Assembly: GCA_910583775.1 (NCBI GenBank)
Contig: CAJTYD010000043.1
Location: forward strand, 1-25,449
Source of the DNA: an uncultured Muribaculaceae bacterium
GTDB lineage: Bacteria > Bacteroidota > Bacteroidia > Bacteroidales > Muribaculaceae
Direction of reading: 5' to 3'
Length of the DNA stretch: 25,449 bases
Made by a program: the position numbers and the translations under genes. The notes beneath the pieces were generated by a model. The model made no database searches. It was not told the DNA's origin and saw only the letters and a list, made by a program, of their open reading frames with translations. Shown here in pieces: positions 1 to 7,155 of this stretch (position 1 is the stretch's first letter; each line of letters opens with the position of its first letter).

Positions 1-28
1 AAAATAAAACACTTGATTTTAATACTGT

Positions 29-61
29 CTTAAGAATAATTTAAAAATTATTAAGTTTTTT
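29..61 (+). terminator. Possible weak AT-only terminator
   Basis: A 7-bp inverted repeat (AATAATT at 35-41, AATTATT at 46-52, loop TAAA) is followed after AAG by six T at 56-61. It would end a plus-strand transcript entering from outside the window, convergent with the methyltransferase gene. The stem has no G or C, so the call is weak. Nothing else is visible in the first 59 bases. Confidence 0.25.
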
Positions 62-785
62 AGAATGCGAGATAAAGATCCTTGCAAAGCCTTTTATATT
101 CTTCACTGAAATTATCATTCTCATCTTTAATATATAACACTTCCGAGTGGGCTATCGTTCCTTTAATTCTGCAGAATTCCACAAGAAATCTTTTGGGCTC
201 CTTCCCCCTCCTGCCGCTCATGAAAATGGATCTTTTAACAAATAGATTCCGTGTCTCTGCATGTCTGACAATTTCGTCACTCTGGTCGGCGGGAACAATC
301 ATGGCGACGATCCCTTTATCCGACAGCAGTGACGCCTTATCCAGGATGGTCTCCGGAGAGAGGCTCCCTTTGTGCCGGGCCCTCAGTCTTGCCGATTCTT
401 CCGGATTAGCGCCTGAATCAAAAAAAGGAGGATTGGATATTATAAGATCATATCTCTCCGTTACATCCGTTCCGAATTCTTCGATGAAATCAGCCTTTTT
501 GGCGGTTAACCTTTCCTGCCAGGGCGATGAAGAAAAATTCATGATTGCCTCCTCTATGGAAGGGGAATCGATGTCGATGGCATCGATAAGGGCTCCGGCG
601 CTTCTTTGAGCGCAAATAAGGGCAATGACTCCGCACCCGGTTCCTACATCCAGAATTTTCCCTTCTGCAGGAACCGAGGCCCAGGCAGCCAGCGTCACGG
701 CGTCAACGCCGATTTTTATTGAACTGTTTGCGTGGCTTGCCGAGAATTGCTTGAATCTGAAGACTGTTTCCTTGCGCCTCGCCAT
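60..785 (-). CDS. trmN6: tRNA1(Val) (adenine(37)-N6)-methyltransferase, TrmN6/YfiC type
   Basis: A 241-residue class I SAM-dependent methyltransferase. Family knowledge: TrmN6 (YfiC) methylates N6 of A37, next to the anticodon, in tRNA1(Val). Seen in the sequence: the N-terminal FRFKQFS segment typical of the family, a SAM-binding glycine-rich loop near residues 44-53 (ILDVGTGCGVIA), an acidic motif II (DAIDID), and the N6-adenine signature NPPFF at about residues 118-122. The start is the ATG at 785, because FRFKQF is close to the N-terminus in relatives and the next in-frame Met lies well inside the Rossmann fold. That start is 70 bases inside the upstream helicase gene in another frame, so the two genes are almost certainly one transcript and may be translationally coupled. 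The RNA-helicase neighbour fits an RNA-metabolism pair. The family is confident; the exact tRNA substrate is inferred. Confidence 0.9.
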   Translation of the reverse strand: MARRKETVFRFKQFSASHANSSIKIGVDAVTLAAWASVPAEGKILDVGTGCGVIALICAQRSAGALIDAIDIDSPSIEEAIMNFSSSPWQERLTAKKADFIEEFGTDVTERYDLIISNPPFFDSGANPEESARLRARHKGSLSPETILDKASLLSDKGIVAMIVPADQSDEIVRHAETRNLFVKRSIFMSGRRGKEPKRFLVEFCRIKGTIAHSEVLYIKDENDNFSEEYKRLCKDLYLAF

Positions 786-2143
786 CTTCTGCGTCGATTC
801 CTATGATTCTTATTCGTCGATTCCTGATTCACTTTGGAATCACTCTCATCTCCCTTTGTCTGATTATTGACGGAAGAATTCTGTCTCATGTCTTCCGGCT
901 CCTGTCCCCTCTCTCTCCTATTCTTCTTTCCGTGGCCTCTATTACTTCTGTTCCTTATGGAAGAATTGCGCGATCCTGAAGAGGATCTGGAATTCTTAAG
1001 ATTCGGAGCTTCTCCAAATTCTTCCGGCACTTTCTCCTTGGGAACTTCTTTTTCAAGCAGTCGTTCGATTCTTTTCAGCCTCATTGTCTCTTCAGGAGAC
1101 ACAAATGTCACCGCCAAGCCGTCGCGGTTTGCCCTCGCCGTCCTGCCAATGCGATGCACATAGTCTTCGGCCTCTCTGGGAACATCAAAGTTTACCACCA
1201 TCTCGATATCGTCTATATCTATTCCTCTTGCGAGAATATCGGTGGCCACGATCACATTTGTACGCCCGGCCTTGAAATCAAGCATCACGTTGTCTCTCTT
1301 ATCCTGGTCAAGATCCGAATGCATTTCGGCAATATTGATGTTCAGGGCTTTTAGTTCTCTTGACAAAACCTTGACCTTTTGTTTCGAGGACGAGAATATG
1401 ATGACTCTCTGAGGCGGATTCGCTTCGAAAAGCTTTCTGAGAATCGGAAGTTTTTGAGTCTCGTAACATATATATGCCGACTGCCTTATCTTATCCGCCG
1501 GTTTTGAGACAGCGAGCTTGATCATTTCGGGATCCTTCAGGATCTTGGCGGCCATCTGCTGAATCTTCTGAGGCATGGTTGCGGAAAAAAGTAGAGTCTG
1601 GCATTCTTTGGGCAGATGAGAATAAATCTGCATGATGTCGTCGTAAAAGCCCATGTCGAGCATCCTGTCGGCCTCGTCAAGAATAAAGAACGAAACTTTC
1701 GACAGGTCCACATATCCCATGCTAAGATGGGCAAGAAGTCGTCCGGGGGTTGCTATAACTATATCGGCACCCATTTTAAGACTTTTTCTCTGTTGCTCGT
1801 ATGCGTATCCGTCGGTTCCTCCATATATCGCCACACCGCTGACCGGCATAAAGTATGAAAAACCCTGCAACTGGCGGTCAATCTGTTGCGCGAGTTCTCT
1901 TGTAGGAGCCATAACCACACAGTTAACGGAATTCTCAGGATAGCCTCCTTCTGAAAGCATATCTATCACAGGAAGCAGATAGGCCGCGGTCTTGCCTGTT
2001 CCTGTCTGGGCGCAGGCGAGGATGTCCTTCCCTTCCAGAATGGGAGGAATCGCCTTTTCCTGAATCGGCGTGCATTCGTCAAAGTGCATGTCATATAGAC
2101 CGTCGAGCACGGCATCATTGGTCAGAATATCTTCAAATCTCAT
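716..2143 (-). CDS. DEAD-box ATP-dependent RNA helicase (RhlE-like)
   Basis: A 475-residue DEAD-box helicase that unwinds or remodels RNA using ATP, probably in ribosome assembly or mRNA decay. Motifs in order: Q-motif (FEDI near the N-terminus, then TPIQ), motif I AQTGTGKT, Ia PTRELAQQ, GG, Ib TPGR, II DEAD, III SAT, IV (VIIFSSS), V (ATDILARGIDI), and VI HRIGRTAR. The core ends near residue 375. After it comes a low-complexity tail of about 100 residues rich in Arg, Lys, Asn and Ser, including an RRRRWRG patch. This kind of basic tail is common in Bacteroidetes and proteobacterial RhlE/CsdA homologues and binds RNA. The last 23 codons overlap the methyltransferase start. A good promoter lies just upstream (2169-2199). 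The motifs do not separate RhlE from other DEAD subfamilies, so no symbol is given. Confidence 0.93.
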   Translation of the reverse strand: MRFEDILTNDAVLDGLYDMHFDECTPIQEKAIPPILEGKDILACAQTGTGKTAAYLLPVIDMLSEGGYPENSVNCVVMAPTRELAQQIDRQLQGFSYFMPVSGVAIYGGTDGYAYEQQRKSLKMGADIVIATPGRLLAHLSMGYVDLSKVSFFILDEADRMLDMGFYDDIMQIYSHLPKECQTLLFSATMPQKIQQMAAKILKDPEMIKLAVSKPADKIRQSAYICYETQKLPILRKLFEANPPQRVIIFSSSKQKVKVLSRELKALNINIAEMHSDLDQDKRDNVMLDFKAGRTNVIVATDILARGIDIDDIEMVVNFDVPREAEDYVHRIGRTARANRDGLAVTFVSPEETMRLKRIERLLEKEVPKEKVPEEFGEAPNLKNSRSSSGSRNSSIRNRSNRGHGKKNRRERGQEPEDMRQNSSVNNQTKGDESDSKVNQESTNKNHRNRRRRWRGARKQSSDSSNSRQATQTVQ

Positions 2144-2168
2144 TTATTTTCGTTACTTTAATTCTGTG

Positions 2169-2199
2169 CAAAATTAACTATAAACTGAATCCGTTCAAA
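2169..2199 (-). promoter_or_regulatory. Bacteroidetes-type promoter for the helicase-trmN6 transcript
   Basis: On the minus strand, -33 TTTG (2199-2196) is followed by a 19-base spacer and -7 TAATTTTG (2176-2169), an exact match to TAnnTTTG. Transcription would start near 2162, about 20 bases before the helicase ATG. This is a pattern match to the published Bacteroides consensus. Confidence 0.65.
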
Positions 2200-2351
2200 A
2201 TATTATCCAAAATATCCCCTTTTAATGTCATGTTTTAAAAAGAAATTTAAAGAATTATTAATTTTTTATAAAATTCCAACCGGTTTCCAAAACCATTTTA
2301 ATATTCCCTATGTTATTAATGCATAAAAACAACGATAAAAACTTAAACAAA

Positions 2352-2858
2352 ATGAAATCTAACGACTCATTCAAAGACAGACTGATAGGTCTTCAGGGTA
2401 ATCTTCTTAGCTTTGCATATCAGCTTACTACAAATCGCGAGCAGGCTGAGGACTTACTTCAGGACACCACATTGAAAGCTCTTGACAATGAAGACAAATA
2501 TGTCGACAATGTTAATTTCAAGGGCTGGATTTTCACGATCATGCGTAATATCTTCATCAACAATTATCGCCAGACCGTCAGGAAGGCTACCGTAATTGAT
2601 CAGACCGAAGATCTCTACCATCTCAACATATCACAGGATTCCGGTTATGCAACTCCCGAAGGTTCTTTTGCCGTAAAGGAAATCTCAACCGCTCTTGATT
2701 CTTTCACGGATGAGTATCGTGTCCCGTTCAACATGTTTGTCGCCGGTTATAAATACAGCGAGATCGCCGACAAACTCAGTCTTCCGCTTGGAACAGTGAA
2801 AAGTCGTATCTTCTTCGCCCGCAAACGTCTGCGCGGAATGCTGAAGGATTATAAGTAA
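2352..2858 (+). CDS. ECF-type RNA polymerase sigma factor
   Basis: A sigma-70 family factor of 168 residues from the ATG at 2352. Region 2 is seen as the FKDRLIGLQGNLLSFAYQL helix, then EQAEDLLQDT and FKGWIFTIMRNIFINNYR. Region 4 (EYRVPFNMF, YSEIADKL, LPLGTVKSRIFFARKRL) forms the helix-turn-helix that reads the -35 element. This is the short stand-alone ECF factor common throughout the Bacteroidales. In relatives I recall, the protein begins only a few residues before the FxDxLLGLQG segment, so I prefer 2352 over the in-frame ATGs at 2310 and 2319. The sequence just before 2352 is A-rich, as is usual for starts in this phylum. No anti-sigma gene or TonB/SusC-type partner is adjacent, so its signal and regulon cannot be read from context. 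Confidence 0.9.
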   Translation: MKSNDSFKDRLIGLQGNLLSFAYQLTTNREQAEDLLQDTTLKALDNEDKYVDNVNFKGWIFTIMRNIFINNYRQTVRKATVIDQTEDLYHLNISQDSGYATPEGSFAVKEISTALDSFTDEYRVPFNMFVAGYKYSEIADKLSLPLGTVKSRIFFARKRLRGMLKDYK

Positions 2859-2902
2859 TTTTTTCAAAAAGTTTACCCAATCATAAATGCTTATTTCTCT
2901 TA

Positions 2903-3098
2903 GAGTGTGTTTGGATTTAAATGAAATTAATACAGATAAAGATTTTTGAGGGATTTAAGCAAGCTGAGAAAGGAGAAAACTATCGATTTCGACTGCCGAA
3001 ACTTGGCTTAAAATCACCCAAAAGATCATCTGTAGTGATTTCAAGATTTTCCATTACATTCTCTAAAAGTTAAAATCGGTTTAAATTCAAACAAACTC
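2903..3098. mobile_element. MITE-like element, 196 bp, with terminal inverted repeats and TTA target duplication
   Basis: The left end (2903-2921, GAGTGTGTTTGGATTTAAA) and the reverse complement of the right end (3080-3098) match at 17 of 19 positions. Both ends are flanked by the same trinucleotide, TTA (2900-2902 and 3099-3101). A second, inner inverted repeat (GATTTAAGCAAG near 2952 against CTTGGCTTAAAATC near 3003) makes the element nearly palindromic overall. There is no ORF inside. GAG ends with a 3-bp TNA duplication resemble the IS1031/IS427 subgroup of the IS5 family, which is the inference for its parent. A structured RNA or chance palindrome is the alternative. Confidence 0.55.
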
Positions 3099-3171
3099 TT
3101 AAAGGAGTTTAAATATTTTCTCTTTAATGAAATTAGCAAAAATGAAATTTTAATAAAAGTTTTTATGTTGT

Positions 3172-3215
3172 TTATAAATGAAGAGTGGCCTCTCCCGGTC
3201 ACTCTTCGTTTGTAA
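3172..3215. terminator. Long hairpin between the sigma factor and the TrpB-like gene
   Basis: A core stem of 11 pairs (GAAGAGTGGCC at 3180-3190 with GGTCACTCTTC at 3197-3207, one G-U pair, loop TCTCCC) extends by eight more A-T or G-U pairs on each side. The flanks are A-rich on the left and T-rich on the right, so it could end transcripts in either direction, but there is no clean run of T. It lies about 110 bases before the trpB start and could equally be a leader structure. The rest of 2859-3324 holds only the MITE-like element and AT-rich DNA. Confidence 0.45.
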
Positions 3216-3324
3216 TTAAATTAAATTTATGTTTTATTGCATATTTATTTTGATATGTAATATTATTTGAGTAAATTTACAACAATAATTTATTTTATTC
3301 GTATATTTATAGAAAATAACTAAA

Positions 3325-4698
3325 ATGAGCGAAAAAAAGAAACGCTTCTTACTCTCGGAGGATGAGATTCCCAAAGCATGGTATAACATCCAGGCCGAGA
3401 TGCCCAACAAGCCCCTCCCGCCTATTCATCCGGGCACAAAACAGCCATTGAAAGCTGAAGATCTTTACCCTATTTTTGCTAAAGAATTATGCAAGCAGGA
3501 ACTGAACCAGACTGATACGTGGATTGAGATTCCTGAACAGGTTCGCGAACTCTACAAATACTATCGAAGCACACCTCTTGTCAGAGCGTACGCTCTTGAG
3601 AAGGCTCTCGGCACTCCGGCCCATATATATTTCAAGAACGAGAGCGTCAGCCCGATGGGATCCCATAAGCTGAATTCCGCTATTCCTCAGGCATATTATT
3701 GCAAGGAGGAGGGTATCACCAATGTCACCACCGAGACCGGTGCTGGACAATGGGGTGCATCCCTGGCATACGCCGCGAAAATGTTCGGTCTGGACGCCGC
3801 TGTGTATCAGGTGAAAATCAGTTATGAGCAGAAGCCATACCGGAAGAGCATCATGCAGACTTTCGGTGCACAGGTAACCCCCTCTCCTTCAATGTCGACA
3901 AGAGCAGGAAAGGATATACTGACAAAGACGCCCACACATCAGGGCTCGCTTGGAACCGCCATATCGGAAGCGGTCGAACTCGCTCAGACAACACCCAACT
4001 GTAAATATACCCTTGGCTCAGTCTTGAGTCATGTATCGCTTCATCAGACTGTCATCGGCCTTGAGGCGGAAAAACAGATGGCGATGGCCGGGGAGTATCC
4101 CGATATCGTGATAGCATGTTTCGGCGGAGGTTCTAACTTCGGCGGAATCTCGTTCCCGTTCATGCGCCATAATTTCACGGGCGAGAGACACACCCGTTTC
4201 ATCGCGGCCGAGCCGGCATCATGTCCCAAGCTCACAAGAGGCAAATTCCAGTATGACTTCGGCGACGAGGCCGGCTACACACCTCTTTTGCCTATGTTTA
4301 CTCTCGGTCATAACTTCCGTCCCGCCAACATCCATGCCGGCGGGCTGCGCTATCATGGCGCCGGCGTCATTGTCTCGCAGCTTCTGAAAGACGGATTCAT
4401 GGAGGCGGTGGATATCCCTCAGCTTGAATCATTCGAGGCAGGCACGCTTTTCGCAAGAACAGAGGGAATAATTCCTGCTCCGGAATCGTGTCACGCGATT
4501 GCCGCTACAATCCGCGAGGCTTTGAAATGTAAGGAAACAGGTGAAGAAAAAGTAATATTATTCAATCTTTCGGGCCACGGTCTTATCGATATGGCCTCTT
4601 ACGACAAGTTCTTCGAGGGCGACTTGGTGAACTATGAGCTGTCGGATAAAGAGATAGAGGAAAATCTTAAGGATATTAAAGATATCGATAAATTATAA
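3325..4698 (+). CDS. trpB: Tryptophan synthase beta-like PLP enzyme (TrpB2 type)
   Basis: A 457-residue fold-type II PLP enzyme of the TrpB2 branch, longer at the N-terminus than the roughly 400-residue TrpB1 of classical trp operons. Seen: the PLP lysine in GSHKLNSA (Lys115), ETGAGQWG (Glu137 of the catalytic loop), and the phosphate-binding loop GGGSNFGG near residues 267-274. Family knowledge: TrpB2 joins indole with L-serine (or O-phosphoserine in some archaea) to make tryptophan, and often works without TrpA. No trpA or other trp gene is next to it, so it acts either as an indole-salvage enzyme or with subunits encoded elsewhere. It ends at a strong terminator (4715-4754), so it is probably monocistronic. 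The ATG at 3325 is preceded by an A-rich stretch. TrpB2 membership is confident; the physiological reaction is inferred. Confidence 0.9.
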   Translation: MSEKKKRFLLSEDEIPKAWYNIQAEMPNKPLPPIHPGTKQPLKAEDLYPIFAKELCKQELNQTDTWIEIPEQVRELYKYYRSTPLVRAYALEKALGTPAHIYFKNESVSPMGSHKLNSAIPQAYYCKEEGITNVTTETGAGQWGASLAYAAKMFGLDAAVYQVKISYEQKPYRKSIMQTFGAQVTPSPSMSTRAGKDILTKTPTHQGSLGTAISEAVELAQTTPNCKYTLGSVLSHVSLHQTVIGLEAEKQMAMAGEYPDIVIACFGGGSNFGGISFPFMRHNFTGERHTRFIAAEPASCPKLTRGKFQYDFGDEAGYTPLLPMFTLGHNFRPANIHAGGLRYHGAGVIVSQLLKDGFMEAVDIPQLESFEAGTLFARTEGIIPAPESCHAIAATIREALKCKETGEEKVILFNLSGHGLIDMASYDKFFEGDLVNYELSDKEIEENLKDIKDIDKL

Positions 4699-4714
4699 TC
4701 TAATTACCCTTTTT

Positions 4715-4754
4715 GCGCCTCGGCGGGAGATGTCTCGCCGGGGTGCATTTTTTT
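4715..4754 (+). terminator. Rho-independent terminator after trpB
   Basis: A GC-rich stem runs from 4715 to 4746 (GCGCCTCGGCGGGA against TCTCGCCGGGGTGC, with a few G-U pairs and a short GATG loop). It is followed by A and seven T (4748-4754). It sits 16 bases after the trpB stop and separates that gene from the transporter downstream. Confidence 0.88.
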
Positions 4755-4771
4755 GATGACTCTTGCAGATT

Positions 4772-4800
4772 GATTTAACCAATTACTTATTGGTTAAATC
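4772..4800. promoter_or_regulatory. Perfect 12-bp inverted repeat, probable operator for the NSS transporter
   Basis: GATTTAACCAAT (4772-4783) and ATTGGTTAAATC (4789-4800) are exact reverse complements separated by TACTT. The right arm covers the -33 element of the promoter below. No run of T follows, so a terminator is unlikely. A dimeric repressor site is the simplest reading; the regulator is not in the window. Confidence 0.55.
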
Positions 4801-4821
4801 AGCTGAAAGTTGTTAACTTTG
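4789..4821 (+). promoter_or_regulatory. Bacteroidetes-type promoter for the NSS transporter
   Basis: -7 TAACTTTG (4814-4821) matches TAnnTTTG exactly. A -33 ATTG (4789-4792) lies 21 bases upstream and differs by one base from TTTG. Predicted transcription start is near 4828, giving a leader of about 50 bases. Confidence 0.6.
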
Positions 4822-4878
4822 TTGCAATTTTATCTAACCCTCTCCGCGTAATCTAAAATTTCTACATGTGATTGTTTT

Positions 4879-6243
4879 ATGGCAAATGTAAAGTTTAAGT
4901 CAAAGATCGGTCTAATTGCGGCTACCGTCGGATCGGCTGTCGGGCTGGGCAATGTATGGAGATTTCCGGCCGAAGTCCAGCAAAACGGTGGAGCCGCTTT
5001 CCTTGTGGTCTATATCCTCTGCATGCTCGTCCTGGGGATTCCGGTGATGCTTGCCGAATTTTCTCTGGGCCGAGGCGGTCAGGGGGATGCCGAGACTGTG
5101 TTTCGGAAGCTGCGTCCCAAATCCAGATGGTGGATTGTAGGGGCTCTGTCAATTCTGGCATCTTATATGATCCTCTGTTTCTATATGGTCGTCGCCGGAT
5201 GGACGTTCGAATACCTGTGGCAATCGATCACAGGAGATCTTTATAATGTTTCTGTCGACAGCGTGACGGCTATGGAAAAATCATTTCATGACAAGATGCA
5301 GGATTATATATGTTCCGACTTTAATCCTCTTATCAACACTTATCTTCTGATCGGTGTGAATCTTATCGTTTTGCTGGCAGGAGTTCAGAAGGGAATAGAG
5401 AGGATGTCGAACATCATGATGCCTCTTCTGTTCGCGCTCCTTCTTGTGTTTTGCGCCGTGTCGCTCTCTCTGCCAAACGCGCCAGAAGGATTGAGTTTCT
5501 TCCTGACTCCGGATTTCTCTAAGATCACCTGGAAAGTCGTAATTAACGCTTTGGGACAGTCGTTCTTCTCGCTTAGCCTCGGAATGGGTATTCTGATAAC
5601 TTATTCAGCCTATTATCCGAAGACCACCAAGCTTGTTCCGACGGCATTAACTGTGTCGATGCTCGATCTCTTGGTAGCATTCCTTATGGGTATCATTATT
5701 TTTCCCGCGATAGCGAATTTCGGACTTGATGAATCGAGTCTTAAGGGAACGACCCTGATATTCGTGACATTGCCTGAGATATTTTCCTATATGCCCGCCA
5801 CAAGGCTATGGTCTTCCCTATTCTTCCTGCTTCTTTTCGTGGCGGCCGTGACCTCTACGATTTCAATTGCAGAGGTATCGGTAGCCTGGATTCAGGATAA
5901 GTTCAAGAAAAGCAGAATTACGGCCTGCTTTATCGTTCTAATGCCTCTGTTTATCTTCAGCACGCTTTGTTCCCTCTCTTTCGGAACGCTCAGCTGGATT
6001 GAGATCGGAGGCAGGAATATTTTCGATTTCCTTGACAATCTCGCCACAAACATCATGTTGCCGGTAGTCTCGATATTGGTCTGTGTCTTTATGGGCTGGT
6101 TTGTGAAAGACAGTTTTTTCAGAAATGAAATCACCAACAACGGCAAGGTAAGCAACGGCATTTATCCATTCATTCATTTTGTGGTGAAATTCATCGCTCC
6201 GGTCCTTATACTGATGATTCTCATCTGGTCGTTCGCAGGATAA
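4879..6243 (+). CDS. Sodium-dependent transporter, neurotransmitter:sodium symporter (NSS) family
   Basis: A 454-residue inner-membrane symporter of the LeuT fold, which imports amino acids or related amines driven by sodium. The hallmark lies in TM1: ATVGSAVGLGNVWRFP, residues 15-30, whose unwound segment binds substrate and Na+. TM2 follows with GGAAFLVVYIL. Hydrophobic segments along the protein fit the 11-TM form typical of bacterial NSS proteins such as MhsT, which is about the same length; LeuT, with 12 TMs, is longer. Substrate cannot be read from the sequence. Some bacterial NSS members carry tryptophan or other large hydrophobic amino acids, which would make sense beside a TrpB2 gene, but the two genes have separate transcription signals. 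A perfect inverted repeat over its promoter suggests control by a dedicated repressor. Confidence 0.92.
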   Translation: MANVKFKSKIGLIAATVGSAVGLGNVWRFPAEVQQNGGAAFLVVYILCMLVLGIPVMLAEFSLGRGGQGDAETVFRKLRPKSRWWIVGALSILASYMILCFYMVVAGWTFEYLWQSITGDLYNVSVDSVTAMEKSFHDKMQDYICSDFNPLINTYLLIGVNLIVLLAGVQKGIERMSNIMMPLLFALLLVFCAVSLSLPNAPEGLSFFLTPDFSKITWKVVINALGQSFFSLSLGMGILITYSAYYPKTTKLVPTALTVSMLDLLVAFLMGIIIFPAIANFGLDESSLKGTTLIFVTLPEIFSYMPATRLWSSLFFLLLFVAAVTSTISIAEVSVAWIQDKFKKSRITACFIVLMPLFIFSTLCSLSFGTLSWIEIGGRNIFDFLDNLATNIMLPVVSILVCVFMGWFVKDSFFRNEITNNGKVSNGIYPFIHFVVKFIAPVLILMILIWSFAG

Positions 6244-6285
6244 CCAATCAGCCGGAATTCGGGTTTATCTATCTCGGTATTCAAT

Positions 6286-6330
6286 AAAAAAGACGAGGAA
6301 ACTTTATTTGAAAAGCTTCCGCGTCTTTTT
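6286..6330. terminator. Bidirectional terminator between the NSS transporter and nagB
   Basis: AGACGAGGAA (6291-6300) pairs with TTCCGCGTCT (6317-6326) with one mismatch. The stem extends through an A-run on the left and a T-run (6326-6330) on the right. Both strands therefore show a stem followed by U-rich RNA, as expected between convergent genes. Confidence 0.8.
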
Positions 6331-6350
6331 ATTATCTCCGGAATTGGAAA

Positions 6351-7145
6351 TCAAAGTAGGTTTTTCTTCTCGATGTCCTTGAAATATTTATATGTGCTTA
6401 CCCGGAGGTCGCCGGCTGCCGGTTCATCTATCACGAGAACTCCGTGGGGATGGTTCTGCAGGGCGGAGATTGTCCACTTGTGGTTCATAGGCGATTCAAC
6501 ACCTTCGGCCACTGCACGCGATTTCTTTATTCCCGTGGCAAGGATCATTACTTCCTTCGCATCCATGATGGTTCCTACACCGACAGTGACTGCCGTTGAA
6601 GGCACCTTGGAGACATCGCCGCCGAAGAATCTGGAATTGACAAGGATGGTGTCCTCGGTCAGAGTCTTGACTCTTGTTCTTGATTGAAGTGAAGAGAACG
6701 GCTCGTTGAAGGCAATATGTCCGTCTTCGCCTACTCCGCCCATGAAAAGGTCGATACCGCCGGCTTCACGTATTTTTCGCTCATATTCCTCGCAGCCTTT
6801 CTCAACGTCCTCTGCCATGCCGTCTGGAATGTTGACGTTCTCCTGTGGAATATCGATGTGCGAGAAGAAGTTCTCCTTCATAAAATGGTGATAGCTCTGC
6901 TCATGGTCTTCAGGAAGGCCGATATATTCGTCCATGTTAAAGGTGATAACATTCCTGAAACTTACTTCCCCAGCCTTATGGCGCCGTATAAGCTCCTGAT
7001 ATGTTTTCAAAGGAGTGGAGCCGGTAGGAAGTCCGAGAACAAAGGGCCTGTCGGTTTTCTCGGCCTTCTCCTTGATTCTCGTTATGATATGGTCGGCGGC
7101 CCATTTGGCCACCAAGTCGGAATTATCTTCTATAATCAGTCTCAT
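6351..7145 (-). CDS. nagB: Glucosamine-6-phosphate deaminase
   Basis: A 264-residue NagB that converts glucosamine-6-phosphate to fructose-6-phosphate and ammonia, taking amino sugars into glycolysis. Its residues align without gaps to E. coli numbering through the active site: the phosphate-binding GLPTGSTP loop (residues 38-45), Asp72 in FNMDEY, and GEDGHIAFNE carrying Asp141, His143 and Glu148. All four catalytic residues are present, so it should be active. E. coli NagB is 266 residues, so the length is normal. It is the last gene of a minus-strand operon; its ATG is 10 bases after the stop of the NagB-like/PIG-L fusion. A bidirectional terminator follows. The window has no nagA (GlcNAc-6-P deacetylase), nagE or transporter gene beside it. 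Confidence 0.95.
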   Translation of the reverse strand: MRLIIEDNSDLVAKWAADHIITRIKEKAEKTDRPFVLGLPTGSTPLKTYQELIRRHKAGEVSFRNVITFNMDEYIGLPEDHEQSYHHFMKENFFSHIDIPQENVNIPDGMAEDVEKGCEEYERKIREAGGIDLFMGGVGEDGHIAFNEPFSSLQSRTRVKTLTEDTILVNSRFFGGDVSKVPSTAVTVGVGTIMDAKEVMILATGIKKSRAVAEGVESPMNHKWTISALQNHPHGVLVIDEPAAGDLRVSTYKYFKDIEKKNLL

Positions 7146-7155
7146 AGGATGACGG

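Noticed and set aside
2310..2351. Upstream ATG starts for the sigma factor
   Set aside because: They would add 14 Asn/Lys-rich residues that known relatives lack. The ATG at 2352 fits the family's N-terminus.
3249..3269. TTTG and TATTATTTG as a promoter for trpB
   Set aside because: The spacer is only 8 bases and the -7 element has one base too many, so it does not fit the consensus.
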